Source: Streptomyces sp. Ru62 (GTDB lineage: Bacteria; Actinomycetota; Actinomycetes; Streptomycetales; Streptomycetaceae). Taken from it: a stretch of DNA of 64,000 nucleotides. The position numbers and the translations under genes are program-made. Of this stretch, positions 40,978 to 50,445 are shown piece by piece. Every line of letters starts with the position of its first letter. The stretch's first letter is position 1. The notes below the pieces were generated by a model, which worked only from the letters and a program-made list of their open reading frames with translations, was not told where the DNA came from and ran no database searches. The stretch is from positions 107,708-171,707 of the forward strand of contig NZ_PQSU01000024.1 in NCBI RefSeq assembly GCF_002920615.1, written 5' to 3'.

Positions 40978-41442
40978 GACGTCCCAGTGGCTCGTGGCAA
41001 GGGCAGGGAAGGAGCGGAACGCCGCGGGGAGCGGCGACAAGCCGTGAAAGGTTCGCGCCGCACAGTGGTGAATTTCAAACGGTTTTCTCCGGGGTGCTCG
41101 CAATTCACCTCTTTCCGGCCAGGTCCGCCGTTCGGGCCGGCATCGCTGTGCCGTCCAGGACCCGTCGCCCCGCCTGTCGAGCGCCGTGCAGCCGTCCGCC
41201 TGCGGCACGACCGCCACCACGCACGGCGCGCGGGGTGCCCATGGCCCGGCCGCACGGACACGCGCCGTCTCCTCCGTCCCGGCGTACCGGCGCGGCTTCG
41301 ACCACGTCGTCGCCATCGGCCGCAACCGCCCCGGAAGCACCCTGCCGCGCGTCCCCGACCGCCCAGGGGGCAGGACAAGGACGGCGGCATCCGGTTGCAC
41401 ATGGATCGTGTGGAGGGCGGACCGATCCCGGCTTCCGTGGCG
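40978..41442. other. Upstream region of the ABC pair
   Basis: 465 bases between the ABC gene start and the amidase end, with only shadow frames. An inverted repeat GTGAATT (41068-41074) / AATTCAC (41102-41108) with a 27-base loop lies in a locally AT-rich patch, about 90-130 bases upstream of the ABC start; it could be a regulator site or promoter region. Confidence 0.4.
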
Positions 41443-43470
41443 TCAGCGCCCGCCCGGACGGGGCGCCTCCTGCCCCTGCGGTCCCGCCGCGCCGGACGAG
41501 TCCACCACGTCCACGTCGCTGGCCCGGACGTACGCGAGCCGGTGGCCGAGCTGGATCTCGTAGTACCGCTCCCGGCCCCACACCACCGGGTTGGGCGTGT
41601 CGCTGAAGGACTTGGAGGTGTAGGAACTGCCCACGCCGGCCTGGGTCACGTACCGCTGGCCCGCCAGGATCGGGTACGGGAGCGGTGACTCGGCCGGCCC
41701 GTCGACGTCCTCCGGGTAGGCGTCCTCCTCGGGGAGGGCGCGGCCGTACGCCGGGATCTCGTCCAGACCTTCCTTCGGTGTGATCATGCGCCCGCTCGCA
41801 CCGACGGCGGTCGGGTGCTTCTTGGGGTTCTCGAACCACGCTTTGCGGCCCTGGAACCAGATGGCCGTCCAGTCGCCGCTGCGGTCGGCGACGGCGAACG
41901 TCTGGCCGGTGGAGACGCGTGACCCCAGGTCGTTGACGTCCTTCGTGGAGTCCTCGCCGTCGGGCTTGCGGCCCGGATCCTGGATCAGCGGGGCCTTCGC
42001 GTCCGGTTCGGTGTGCAGGCGGACGGCGCTGGAGCCGTGCGGCGGGCACGGTTTGCCGCTGCCGCCGCATCCCGTGTAGTCGGGCTTGTGCCGGGCGAAG
42101 TCCGGCAGGATCGTCACCATGTCGCTGTCCGGGCCCGCCGTGGCCTTCAGCGGCGCTCCGAGGAGGTCGAAGTAGTGCCGCCAGTCCCAGAAGGGACCGG
42201 GGTCGTCGTGCATGTCGGGGATGGTGTCGGCGGTCGGGGCGGGCACGTTGTCGTGGCCGAAGATGTGCTGCCGGTCGAGCGGGATGCTGTACTTCTGCGC
42301 CAGGTACCGCACCAGGCGCGCCGAGGCCTGGTACATCCGCTCCGTGTACCAGGTTCCGGGCTGCGTGAGGAACCCCTCGTGCTCGATGCCGATCGAGCGG
42401 GCGTTCACGAACTGGCTGCCGGAGTGCCAGGCCTCGTCCTTGGTCCTGACGTGCTGGGTGACATGGCCGTCGCTGGAGCGGATCGAGTAGTGCCACGACG
42501 ACTCCGTCGGGTCCTGCACCGTCTGGAGCATGCTCGGCAGCTCGGCCTCGGTGTCGTGGATGACGATGTACTCGATCGGCTGGTCCCGGGGCCGGTCGGC
42601 CAGGTCGTGGTTGCCGTAGTCGCCGTCGTCGATCTCCTCGTACGGCGCGCCGAGCCAGTCACAGGCCAGTTCGGCGGGGCACTCGACCTGCTTCGGCCGC
42701 TGTGGGCCCTGCGCCCGGGGGGTGTGGGGGTGCGGCTGCAGGCTGGGGGTGGCGGGGAGCGCGACGTCCTGTCCTTCGGCGGTGGTGCGGTGCGCTCCCC
42801 GCCGGATCAGGGCGAAGACGTCGTCGGCGTAGGCCGCGGCTGACGCGACGTCACGGGTGCCGGGGAAGCGCGCGACCGTCTCCCACCAGTCCGCCGGGTC
42901 GGTGCTCAGGGGCTTGCCGAGCTGTCGCTGGGTGGCCGCGAGAAGTGCCGCTCCGCCGCGGACGTTGGCGACGGCGTCCGTGCGCAGTCGTTCGGCCGGG
43001 ACCTGGATCAGGCGGGCCGCGTTCCGCAGGTCCGCCGGCTGCACGGCGTGGCCCGCCGTGGCACCCGTGTCCGGCGTGGCGCCCCTGGCGGGCGTTCCCG
43101 CCGCGCCCGTGAGGGGCTGGGTCTGACCGTCGAGCGGTGCCTGTGGTTCGGACGGCGCGGCCGAGGCATGGAGGCTGTCGGTGTCCACCAGGTGCATGGG
43201 CCCGAAGCCGCCGGCGACGCTGGGCGCGCCCGGGTGGGAGTCCCAGCGGGACTGCATGTAGGACACGCTCATGAGCACACTGCGCGGCACGTGGAACTCG
43301 CGCGCGGCGTTCGTGAAGGCGTCCTGCAGAAGCCGGTCGTCCGCGTCGTCGGCGCCGGACATCGGCAGGATCAGCAGCGGCGGCAGCAGAGCCGCCCCCG
43401 CGATCACACAAGCCGTACGGCGGCACCTCCGGATGGCACCAGGGACATGTGCAGAAACAATTCTTCTCAT
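41443..43470 (-). CDS. Secreted N-acetylmuramoyl-L-alanine amidase (Amidase_2)
   Basis: A 675-residue exported protein. The N-terminus is a signal/anchor (ACVIAGAALLPPLLILPMSG). Residues ~45-230 look like a lytic/SLT-related region (SRWDSHPGAPSVAGGFGPMH, VRGGAALLAATQRQLGKPLS). The amidase domain (~265-440) carries IEYIVIHDTEAELP, HYSIRSSDGHVTQHVRTKDE, NARSIGIEHEGF and HIFGHDNVPAPT; the His of VIHDTE and of FGHDN are zinc ligands. The C-terminal third contains SH3-like segments (GDWTAIWFQGRKAWFENPKK, RYYEIQLGHRLAYVRASDVD). It would cut the stem peptide from peptidoglycan. ATG 43470 has GGGAGAG eight bases upstream. Confidence 0.85.
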   Translation of the reverse strand: MRRIVSAHVPGAIRRCRRTACVIAGAALLPPLLILPMSGADDADDRLLQDAFTNAAREFHVPRSVLMSVSYMQSRWDSHPGAPSVAGGFGPMHLVDTDSLHASAAPSEPQAPLDGQTQPLTGAAGTPARGATPDTGATAGHAVQPADLRNAARLIQVPAERLRTDAVANVRGGAALLAATQRQLGKPLSTDPADWWETVARFPGTRDVASAAAYADDVFALIRRGAHRTTAEGQDVALPATPSLQPHPHTPRAQGPQRPKQVECPAELACDWLGAPYEEIDDGDYGNHDLADRPRDQPIEYIVIHDTEAELPSMLQTVQDPTESSWHYSIRSSDGHVTQHVRTKDEAWHSGSQFVNARSIGIEHEGFLTQPGTWYTERMYQASARLVRYLAQKYSIPLDRQHIFGHDNVPAPTADTIPDMHDDPGPFWDWRHYFDLLGAPLKATAGPDSDMVTILPDFARHKPDYTGCGGSGKPCPPHGSSAVRLHTEPDAKAPLIQDPGRKPDGEDSTKDVNDLGSRVSTGQTFAVADRSGDWTAIWFQGRKAWFENPKKHPTAVGASGRMITPKEGLDEIPAYGRALPEEDAYPEDVDGPAESPLPYPILAGQRYVTQAGVGSSYTSKSFSDTPNPVVWGRERYYEIQLGHRLAYVRASDVDVVDSSGAAGPQGQEAPRPGGR

Positions 43471-43667
43471 CGCAGAGGCTCTCCCAACCACGCTCGATCG
43501 CACCAGGACAAAGGAGTTGCCCGTAGCGCCACCCCTTGTACGTTTCCGTGCCCCGGGCGCCGTGTCGTGGCGAAGGTCACCGGGGTGGACCAGCGGTCCG
43601 GCCGAGGCCACCCGGTCGGCGGCAGCGACTCGGCTGCCTGGGGCAACCACGGGCGACCGGATGCGGC

Positions 43668-45245
43668 TCAGTCCTCGACCGGGTCCACCTGCCAGTCGGG
43701 GTGGCCCGGCATGGGCGGGGTGTGCGCGCCGTGGAGCCACGGATTCAGAAACGGTGTCAGGTCCTCGCCGGCGACCCGGGAGGCGAGCGCGACGAAGTCC
43801 CGGGTGCCGGCCGCACGGCCCCGGTACTCGGTCACCCAGGCACGCTCGATCCTCTCGAAGGTCTGCGCGCCGACCTTCTCCCGCAGCGCGAACAGCACCA
43901 GCGCCGAGCCGTCGTACCGCATCACCTTGAACAGCGTCGCCTCGGCGGGTTCGGCGGGTGCCCCCTCGTCGTGCCGCCACTGGTCGTGCTGCTCGTACGC
44001 CGACCGCATCGCCGACTCCAGGCTCACGCCGCCGTGCTCGTCGGAGTACAGGCGTTCGTAGAAACGGGCGTGACCCTCGCTCAGCCACAGGTCGGACCAG
44101 CGCCGGATGGCGACGCTGTCGCCCGTCCAATGGTGGGTCAGCTCGTGGACGAGGTTGCGCTCGGCGTCGACCCGGTCGCCCAGCAGGTCGTCACGCGGCA
44201 GGACGGAGAGCGACTGGGTCTCCAGCGCCACCGGCAGGTCGGTGTCCCCGACGAGCACGCCGTAGCGGCGGAACGGGTAGGGGCCGAGCCGCCGTTCCAG
44301 CCAGGCCAGATGGTCCGGGGTGAGCGAGCGGTACGCCTCGGTGTCGGTGACCAGCCCGTCCGGGACCACGTCCCGGACGGGCAGCCCGCGTGGGCCGCTG
44401 CTGTCGACGAAGGTGAACCTCCCGATCGCGAGCTGGACCAGCTGTGCCGCGAGCGGATGCTCGGAGTCGTACGTCCACCGGGTCCGGCCGTCGGGCCGCC
44501 GGACGGTGCCGACGAGCCGGCCGTTGGCCACCGCGCTGAGCCCCGGCGGGGTGGTGATGTGGAACGTGACCGGTGCCCGCAGGCTCGGGTGGTCGTTCGC
44601 CGGGAAGATCATGCGGGCGCCGTCCGGCTGCGCGCAGACCACGGTGCCGTCGGAGGTGGGCACCCAGCCGTAGTCCTGGATCGCGTCGTCGCGGTGCCGT
44701 CCCTGCGTCGGGTCGGCGGTGTAGGCGACGCGGACGGTGAAGGCGCTGCCGCGCGGGATCGGTCGTGCGGGGGTGACGACGAGTTCGTCGCCGTCGCGTT
44801 TCGCGGTGGCGGGCATGCCGTCGACGGTGACGCGGTGCAGCGCGTTGCCGGCGAAGTCCAGGTCGAAGCGGGACAGGGCCTGTGTGGCGGTGGCGCTGAC
44901 GGTGGTGGCGGCCTCGAAGGGCGTGCGGGGTGCCCGCCAGTCGAAGTCGAGGGTGTAACGGCGGACGGTGTAGCCGCCGTTGCCGGCGAGGGGCATGAGC
45001 GGGTCGCCGATACCCGGTGCGCCGGGGGTCGGGGGCGGGCCCGAAGAGGCCGCCGGACCGGGGGCCGGTGGGCCGTCGGATCCGTGCGGGAGCATGCCGG
45101 TGAAGACGGCCGTACCGGTCAACGCACCCGCTCCGGCGAGGGTGAGGGCCAGGGTCGCGCGACGGGTGCGGAGGACATGGCGGGGCCGTCTGCTCCGGGA
45201 TTCCTGATGTGCGGATTCCTCGCGGGACCCCTTGGTGATCTCCAT
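43668..45245 (-). CDS. M1-family aminopeptidase-like metallopeptidase
   Basis: A 525-residue exported zinc peptidase. An N-terminal hydrophobic segment after a basic stretch (RATLALTLAGAGALTGTAVF) acts as signal or anchor. The M1 motif HELTH (367-371) with the third ligand Glu390 in WLSEGHARF has exactly 18 residues between them, as in M1. The GAMEN exopeptidase loop appears as LPVALETQSLS. I prefer ATG 45245 (MEITKGSREES), which lies six bases after CATAGT and may be leaderless; an upstream ATG at 45275 is possible. It stands divergent from the PNGase A-like gene. Confidence 0.85.
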   Translation of the reverse strand: MEITKGSREESAHQESRSRRPRHVLRTRRATLALTLAGAGALTGTAVFTGMLPHGSDGPPAPGPAASSGPPPTPGAPGIGDPLMPLAGNGGYTVRRYTLDFDWRAPRTPFEAATTVSATATQALSRFDLDFAGNALHRVTVDGMPATAKRDGDELVVTPARPIPRGSAFTVRVAYTADPTQGRHRDDAIQDYGWVPTSDGTVVCAQPDGARMIFPANDHPSLRAPVTFHITTPPGLSAVANGRLVGTVRRPDGRTRWTYDSEHPLAAQLVQLAIGRFTFVDSSGPRGLPVRDVVPDGLVTDTEAYRSLTPDHLAWLERRLGPYPFRRYGVLVGDTDLPVALETQSLSVLPRDDLLGDRVDAERNLVHELTHHWTGDSVAIRRWSDLWLSEGHARFYERLYSDEHGGVSLESAMRSAYEQHDQWRHDEGAPAEPAEATLFKVMRYDGSALVLFALREKVGAQTFERIERAWVTEYRGRAAGTRDFVALASRVAGEDLTPFLNPWLHGAHTPPMPGHPDWQVDPVED

Positions 45246-45393
45246 GACCGCACTATGCCAGTAAGATCCGTTCATATCACCAAATGTTCCCTCGCTGGGC
45301 GCTTGCCCGAGGCTGTGCGGTGACCGGTCTCATCGCGCCGATCTGTCCGAGGCGTCATTGCGGGGCGGCCCGCCCGCCCGTAGAACACCGGCC

Positions 45394-47004
45394 ATGAGAA
45401 GACGGATCGTCATGTCCATGGTCGCCGTGGCGACCCTCGTGGTGGGCGCGCTCTTCGGCACGGGAGCAGCGACGGCCCAAGCGGCCGATGTACCGGCCGA
45501 GTTCGGCACCGACTGGCACGACCCCGTGACCGCGGCACCGCCCGTCGACCGGCCGCACACCAAGTCCTGCCGGGTCACCCTCGCCGACGCCCGGTTTCGT
45601 GACTTCACGCCCTACCGGGGCGCGTACACACCCCCCGAGGGCTGTGGCGACCGCTGGAGCAAGGTGGTCCTGCGCCTCGACGGCGAGGTGAAGGGCCGTC
45701 AGTACGACCGGCTCGGCCATCTGCACGTCGGCGGCGTCGAGATCCTGCGCACCTCCACGCCGGAGCCCTCGCCCGACGGCATCGCGTGGCACGTCGAGAA
45801 GGACGTCACCCGCTACAGCGACACCTTCCGGACCGCCCAGGACGTCGAGATGCTGATCGGCAACGTCGTGGACGACACGTACACCGGTGTCATCGACGTC
45901 CACGTCACGCTGACCTTCTACGCGGGACGCCCCTCGGCTCCCGTCCCCGACCGCGTCCTCACCCTCGCCGGCACGCCCGCCGGTACGACCCTCACCACTC
46001 CGCGCAACAGCGAACGCGTCGTCGCGGAGGTGTACGCGACGGGCTCGGGCGGTGGCTGCGAGGAGTTCTGGTACCTGACCGTCGCCGACCCGGCGCCGTA
46101 CTCGTGCAAGGCCGACCGCGGCCCGTACCGCGAGGTGCAGATCAGCGTCGACGGCCGGATCGCCGGCATCGCGGCGCCGTTCCCGAACGTCTGGACGGGC
46201 GGCTGGTCCAACCCCTTCCTCTGGTACGTCGTCCCGGCCCCGCGCGCCTTCGACGTGCGGCCGATCGAGTACGACCTCACGCCCTTCGCCGGGCTCCTCA
46301 ACGACGGCCGCCCGCACCGCGTCGAGGTGTCCGTCGCCGGCGTGCCCGCGGACCGGCCGGGCTGGAGCGCGCCGGTGAACGTCCTCGTCTGGCGGGACCC
46401 GCACCGCGCCCAGGTGCCGGGCGCGCTCACCGAGGACAGGGCGACCGACCTCGCCGACTCCTCCACCTTCACCCCCGGTGCGGAGAACCGCGTACGCACC
46501 GAGGCGGGGCACCGGCTCGCCGTCTCGGGGTATCTGGACACCTCGCACGGCCGCGTGACCACCACCGTCACCCGGACGCTCGCCCACACCTCCGTCCACC
46601 GCTGGACCGACGGCGAGGCGGTGGACGGGCTCGACGCGACCTGGACCGACGACGAGGCGGTCGCGGTCGTCGGCCACGGCCCGGCGCGGACGAGCCGCAC
46701 GCACCGGACGTACACCATGGACGGCGCCACGACGCTGGGTGCGGACGACCGGCTGCGCACCGTGCTGACCCTCGGCGACCGGGCGTCCGCGGTGACGCGC
46801 GAAGGCGGCCGGCGCACCGCGTGGTCACGGCTGGACGACACCTACAGCGGCGACGCCACGTACACGGTCGACGTCCCGCGCGACCAGCGGCACGCGGTCG
46901 GTACATCGGCCGAGCGCTACCGGCTCCTGGGCTCGGACGGCTGCTACGACCGTTCGCTGACCACGGTGCAGGGGGTGCTGACGGAGGACCGCAGCCGCTG
47001 CTGA
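45394..47004 (+). CDS. Secreted PNGase A-like glycoamidase
   Basis: A 536-residue exported protein with signal peptide MRRRIVMSMVAVATLVVGAL ending near ATAQA-AD. The body resembles the peptide-N4-(N-acetyl-beta-glucosaminyl) asparagine amidase A family of plants and fungi: SKVVLRLDGEVKGRQYDRLG, GGVEILRTSTPEPSPDGIAW, VEKDVTRYSDTF, GGCEEFWYLTV, GPYREVQISVDGR and FPNVWTGGWSNPFLWY. It should release N-glycans from glycoproteins outside the cell. TAGAAC at 45381-45386 lies 7 bases before the ATG, so the mRNA may be leaderless. Divergent from the M1 peptidase (148 bases). Confidence 0.8.
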   Translation: MRRRIVMSMVAVATLVVGALFGTGAATAQAADVPAEFGTDWHDPVTAAPPVDRPHTKSCRVTLADARFRDFTPYRGAYTPPEGCGDRWSKVVLRLDGEVKGRQYDRLGHLHVGGVEILRTSTPEPSPDGIAWHVEKDVTRYSDTFRTAQDVEMLIGNVVDDTYTGVIDVHVTLTFYAGRPSAPVPDRVLTLAGTPAGTTLTTPRNSERVVAEVYATGSGGGCEEFWYLTVADPAPYSCKADRGPYREVQISVDGRIAGIAAPFPNVWTGGWSNPFLWYVVPAPRAFDVRPIEYDLTPFAGLLNDGRPHRVEVSVAGVPADRPGWSAPVNVLVWRDPHRAQVPGALTEDRATDLADSSTFTPGAENRVRTEAGHRLAVSGYLDTSHGRVTTTVTRTLAHTSVHRWTDGEAVDGLDATWTDDEAVAVVGHGPARTSRTHRTYTMDGATTLGADDRLRTVLTLGDRASAVTREGGRRTAWSRLDDTYSGDATYTVDVPRDQRHAVGTSAERYRLLGSDGCYDRSLTTVQGVLTEDRSRC

Positions 47005-47095
47005 GACGCGTGGCGCGTCCCCGGTGGGCCGAGCCGCGGGGCCGGGCGGACGGGGGACCGCCGTCCCGCCGGAGGCAGGCGAAGGGCGTCGCCGT

Positions 47096-47545
47096 TCAGC
47101 AGCGCTGGGCGGCGTCCCCGTCGATCAGGCTGTCCAGCAGGACGCCGAGCACCTGGCGCTCCTTCTCCGTCAGCGGTGCCAGTATCTCCTCGGCCGCCGA
47201 GCGGCGGGCGCCGCGCAGTTCGCGCAGGGTCGCGCGTCCCTCGTCCGTCAGCTCGATCCGGGTCACGCGGCGGTTCGCCGGATCCGGCACCCGTCGCACC
47301 TTGCCGCTCGACTCCAGCCCGTCCACCAGCGTCGTGACCGCGCGGGGCACGACCTCCAGGCGCTCGGCGAGGTCGGCCATGCGCGGAGGCGAGCCGTAGT
47401 GCGCGAGCGTGCGCAGCAGCCGGGACTGCGCCGGGGTGACGCCCAGGTCGCGCTGTTCCAGATGGCGCTTCTGGATGCGGTGCACCCGGCGGGTGAGCCG
47501 CAGCAACTGCTCGGCGAGCAGGCCGTCGGGATCGGGGGTGGTCAT
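47096..47545 (-). CDS. MarR family transcriptional regulator
   Basis: A 149-residue MarR protein: LGVTPAQSRLLRTLAHYGSP, MADLAERLEVVPRAVTTLVD (recognition helix), LESSGKVRRVPDPANRRVTR (wing) and the C-terminal dimer helices ending LTEKERQVLGVLLDSLIDGD. ATG at 47545. It is divergent from a multidrug-type ABC exporter gene (114 bases) with an ATTGT/ACAAT inverted repeat between them, so it most likely represses that exporter and itself. Confidence 0.93.
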   Translation of the reverse strand: MTTPDPDGLLAEQLLRLTRRVHRIQKRHLEQRDLGVTPAQSRLLRTLAHYGSPPRMADLAERLEVVPRAVTTLVDGLESSGKVRRVPDPANRRVTRIELTDEGRATLRELRGARRSAAEEILAPLTEKERQVLGVLLDSLIDGDAAQRC

Positions 47546-47570
47546 GCGGGAACAATATCAGGATGCCGTT

Positions 47571-47593
47571 CATTGTGAGTATAGGTAACAATG
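47571..47593. promoter_or_regulatory. MarR-type operator
   Basis: CATTGT (47571-47576) and ACAATG (47588-47593) form a 23-bp inverted repeat with an 11-bp spacer. The spacer contains TATAGG (47580-47585), a plausible -10 for the exporter gene, so binding would block its promoter. Typical MarR sites use such ATTG/CAAT arms. Assignment to the adjacent regulator is inferred. Confidence 0.65.
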
Positions 47594-47659
47594 AGCTACG
47601 ATCCGTTCCGTCGCCGCCGGTCGGCCTCCGACCGGCGCCCCGCTCACCCGTAGGAGCCC

Positions 47660-49465
47660 ATGCACCCCGACCGTGAACCCTCCTGGACCCCACCTGCCGA
47701 CGCCGGCGAACAGCCCCGGCAGGTGCGCCGCATCCTGCGGCTCTTCCGTCCCTATCGCGGGCGCCTCGCCGTCGTCGGTCTGCTCGTCGGCGCCTCGTCG
47801 CTGGTCTCGGTGGCCACACCGTTCCTGCTGAAGGAGACGCTCGACGTCGCGATCCCGCAGGGCCGCACCGGCCTGCTGAGCCTGCTCGCGCTCGGCATGA
47901 TCCTCAGCGCCGTCCTGGGCGGCGTCTTCGGCGTGCTGCAGACCCTGATCTCCACCACCGTCGGCCAGCGGGTCATGCACGACCTGCGCACCGCGGTCTA
48001 CGGCCGTCTGCAGCGCATGTCGCTGGCCTTCTTCACCCGCACCCGCACCGGCGAGGTGCAGTCCCGCATCGCCAACGACATCGGCGGCATGCAGGCCACC
48101 GTCACCTCCACCGCCACCTCCCTGGTGTCCAACGCCACCAGCGTGGTCGCCACGATCGTCGCGATGGTCGCCCTGGACTGGCGGCTGACGATCGTCTCCC
48201 TGCTCCTGCTCCCGCTGTTCGTGTGGATCAGCCGCCGCGTCGGCAACGAACGCAAGAAGATCACCACTCAGCGGCAGAAACAGATGGCCGCGATGGCGGC
48301 CACGGTCACCGAGTCGCTCTCGGTCAGCGGCATCCTGCTCGGCCGCACGATGGGCCGCTCCGACTCGCTGACGGCGTCCTTCGCGGAGGAGTCCGAGGGC
48401 CTGGTCGACCTGGAAGTGCGGTCGAACATGGCCGGGCGCTGGCGGATGGCCGTCATCTCGATCGTCATGGCCGCGATGCCCGCCGTCATCTACTGGACCG
48501 CCGGCCTCGCCCTCCGGTTCGGGGGCCCCGAGGTCTCCCTCGGCACCATCGTCGCCTTCGTCTCGCTCCAGCAGGGCCTGTTCCGCCCGGCCGTGAGCCT
48601 GCTCGCGACCGGCGTGCAGATCCAGACCTCGCTCGCGCTGTTCCAGCGCATCTTCGAGTATCTGGACCTGCCCGTCGACATCACCGAGCGCGAGCGGCCG
48701 GTCCACCTCGACCAGATCAAGGGCGAAGTCCGCTTCGAGGACGTCGAGTTCCGCTACGACGACAAGGGCGGCCCCGTCCTCGACGGCGTCGACGTCACCG
48801 TGCCGGCCGGCACCAGCCTCGCCGTCGTGGGCCCGACCGGCGCCGGCAAGTCCACGCTCGGCTATCTGGTGCCCCGCCTGTACGACGTCACCGGTGGCCG
48901 CGTGACCCTGGACGGCATCGACGTCCGCGACCTCGACTTCGACACCCTCGCCCGAGCGGTCGGCGTCGTCTCGCAGGAGACGTACCTCTTCCACGCCTCG
49001 GTCGCCGACAACCTGCGCTTCGCCAAGCCCGACGCCAGTGACGAGGAGCTGCACGCGGCGGCCAAGGCGGCGCAGATCCACGACCACATAGCGGCGCTGC
49101 CCGACGGCTACGACACCGTCGTCGGCGAACGCGGCCACCGCTTCTCCGGCGGCGAGAAGCAGCGCCTCGCGATAGCCCGCACCATCCTGCGTGACCCACC
49201 GGTCCTCATCCTGGACGAGGCGACGAGCGCGCTCGACACCCGCACGGAAGCCGCCGTCCAGGCCGCCATCGACGCACTGTCGGCCGACCGCACGACGATC
49301 ACCATCGCGCACCGCCTGTCCACGATCCGCGACGCGGACCAGATCGTGGTGCTGGACTCCGGCCGGGTCGCCGAACGGGGCACGCACGAGGAACTGCTGG
49401 AGCGGGACGGCCGGTACGCGGCCCTGGTACGCCGGGACGCGCAACTGCAACCCACGACGAACTGA
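47660..49465 (+). CDS. Multidrug-type ABC exporter (fused permease-ATPase)
   Basis: A 601-residue homodimer-type ABC exporter. Permease six helices (LAVVGLLVGASSLVSVATPF, LALGMILSAVLGGVFGVLQT and others to ~330). All ATPase motifs are intact: Walker A VGPTGAGKSTLG, Q-loop VSQETYLF, signature HRFSGGEKQRLAIAR, Walker B VLILDEATS, switch TIAHRLST. Start ATG 47660 follows GTAGGAG. Under the divergent MarR regulator; the substrate is probably a drug-like compound. Confidence 0.92.
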   Translation: MHPDREPSWTPPADAGEQPRQVRRILRLFRPYRGRLAVVGLLVGASSLVSVATPFLLKETLDVAIPQGRTGLLSLLALGMILSAVLGGVFGVLQTLISTTVGQRVMHDLRTAVYGRLQRMSLAFFTRTRTGEVQSRIANDIGGMQATVTSTATSLVSNATSVVATIVAMVALDWRLTIVSLLLLPLFVWISRRVGNERKKITTQRQKQMAAMAATVTESLSVSGILLGRTMGRSDSLTASFAEESEGLVDLEVRSNMAGRWRMAVISIVMAAMPAVIYWTAGLALRFGGPEVSLGTIVAFVSLQQGLFRPAVSLLATGVQIQTSLALFQRIFEYLDLPVDITERERPVHLDQIKGEVRFEDVEFRYDDKGGPVLDGVDVTVPAGTSLAVVGPTGAGKSTLGYLVPRLYDVTGGRVTLDGIDVRDLDFDTLARAVGVVSQETYLFHASVADNLRFAKPDASDEELHAAAKAAQIHDHIAALPDGYDTVVGERGHRFSGGEKQRLAIARTILRDPPVLILDEATSALDTRTEAAVQAAIDALSADRTTITIAHRLSTIRDADQIVVLDSGRVAERGTHEELLERDGRYAALVRRDAQLQPTTN

Positions 49466-49527
49466 ACCGTGACCGACAAGCTGAATATATGCCGGGTTTG
49501 CGAGGATATGCGTATTACCGTGCCCGC

Positions 49528-50433
49528 ATGCAGATGAACACTCCGTCACGGAGCAGGACCCGACTGACACGCCGCGGCAGACTCGCCGTCCTCGTGACCG
49601 GCGCCGTCATGGCCGGCACCGCCGTGGCGGTGCCGCTGCTGACGCTGGCGACCGGCGGTGAGCAGGCGAAGCCCGCCGCGCTGGTCATCCCGGAGGGCTG
49701 GCGCGCGAACCAGATCTACGACGCGATCGACAAGGCCCTCAAGCTCTCCCCGGGCAGCACCCGCGCCGCCCTCGGCAAGGCCGCCCTGAAGCTGCCGAAG
49801 GAGGCCGGGGGCAATCCGGAGGGCTATCTCTTCCCGGCGACGTATCCCGTCCGGAAGGGAGCGACGCCCGAGTCCATGCTGCAACTCATGATCGACACGG
49901 CGGACCAGAAGTTCAACGGCGCCCCCGTCGCGGCCGGGGCCCAGCGCAACTCGATGAACGTCTACCAGGCGGTCACCATCGCCAGCATCGTCCAGGCGGA
50001 GGCCTCGACGAAGGCGGACATGGGGAAGGTCGCCCGGGTCATCTTCAACCGGCTGAACAGCGGAATGCCGCTCCAGATGGATTCGACCCTCCACTACGCG
50101 CTGAACCGCAGCACCGTCGGCACCAGCCAGAACGACACCCAGGAGGAGAGCCCGTACAACTCCCACCAGCGCACGGGCCTGCCGCCCACGCCGATCGACA
50201 ACCCCGGCGAGGACGCGATGCGCGCCGCGCTCAACCCGACGCCGGGCGACTGGCTGTACTTCGTCACGATCGCTCCCGGGGACACCCGCTTCACCGCGGA
50301 CTACAACACCCACCTGCGCAACGTGGCCGAGTTCAACGCCCTCCACCAGAACGCGGGGACGGCCCAGCCGAGCGGTGACGGCCCGCCGGCGCCCCCGTCC
50401 GCGCCCTCCGGCTCACAGTCCGCGCTCCGCTGA
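49528..50433 (+). CDS. MltG/YceG-like endolytic transglycosylase, short form
   Basis: About 301 residues with one N-terminal membrane helix (LAVLVTGAVMAGTAVAVPLL). The YceG domain has VIPEGWRANQIYDAIDKAL, EGYLFPATYPVRKGATPESM, TIASIVQAEASTKADMGKVA with the conserved catalytic-type Glu, FNRLNSGMPLQMDSTLHYAL, and GLPPTPIDNPGEDAMRAALN. It would cleave nascent glycan strands at the membrane. The C-terminus is a Pro/Ser tail. It is shorter than a full actinobacterial MltG, which suggests an accessory paralogue. ATG 49528 or 49534; probably leaderless, since no good ribosome site is seen. Confidence 0.85.
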   Translation: MQMNTPSRSRTRLTRRGRLAVLVTGAVMAGTAVAVPLLTLATGGEQAKPAALVIPEGWRANQIYDAIDKALKLSPGSTRAALGKAALKLPKEAGGNPEGYLFPATYPVRKGATPESMLQLMIDTADQKFNGAPVAAGAQRNSMNVYQAVTIASIVQAEASTKADMGKVARVIFNRLNSGMPLQMDSTLHYALNRSTVGTSQNDTQEESPYNSHQRTGLPPTPIDNPGEDAMRAALNPTPGDWLYFVTIAPGDTRFTADYNTHLRNVAEFNALHQNAGTAQPSGDGPPAPPSAPSGSQSALR

Positions 50434-50445
50434 GGCGGGGGGACG

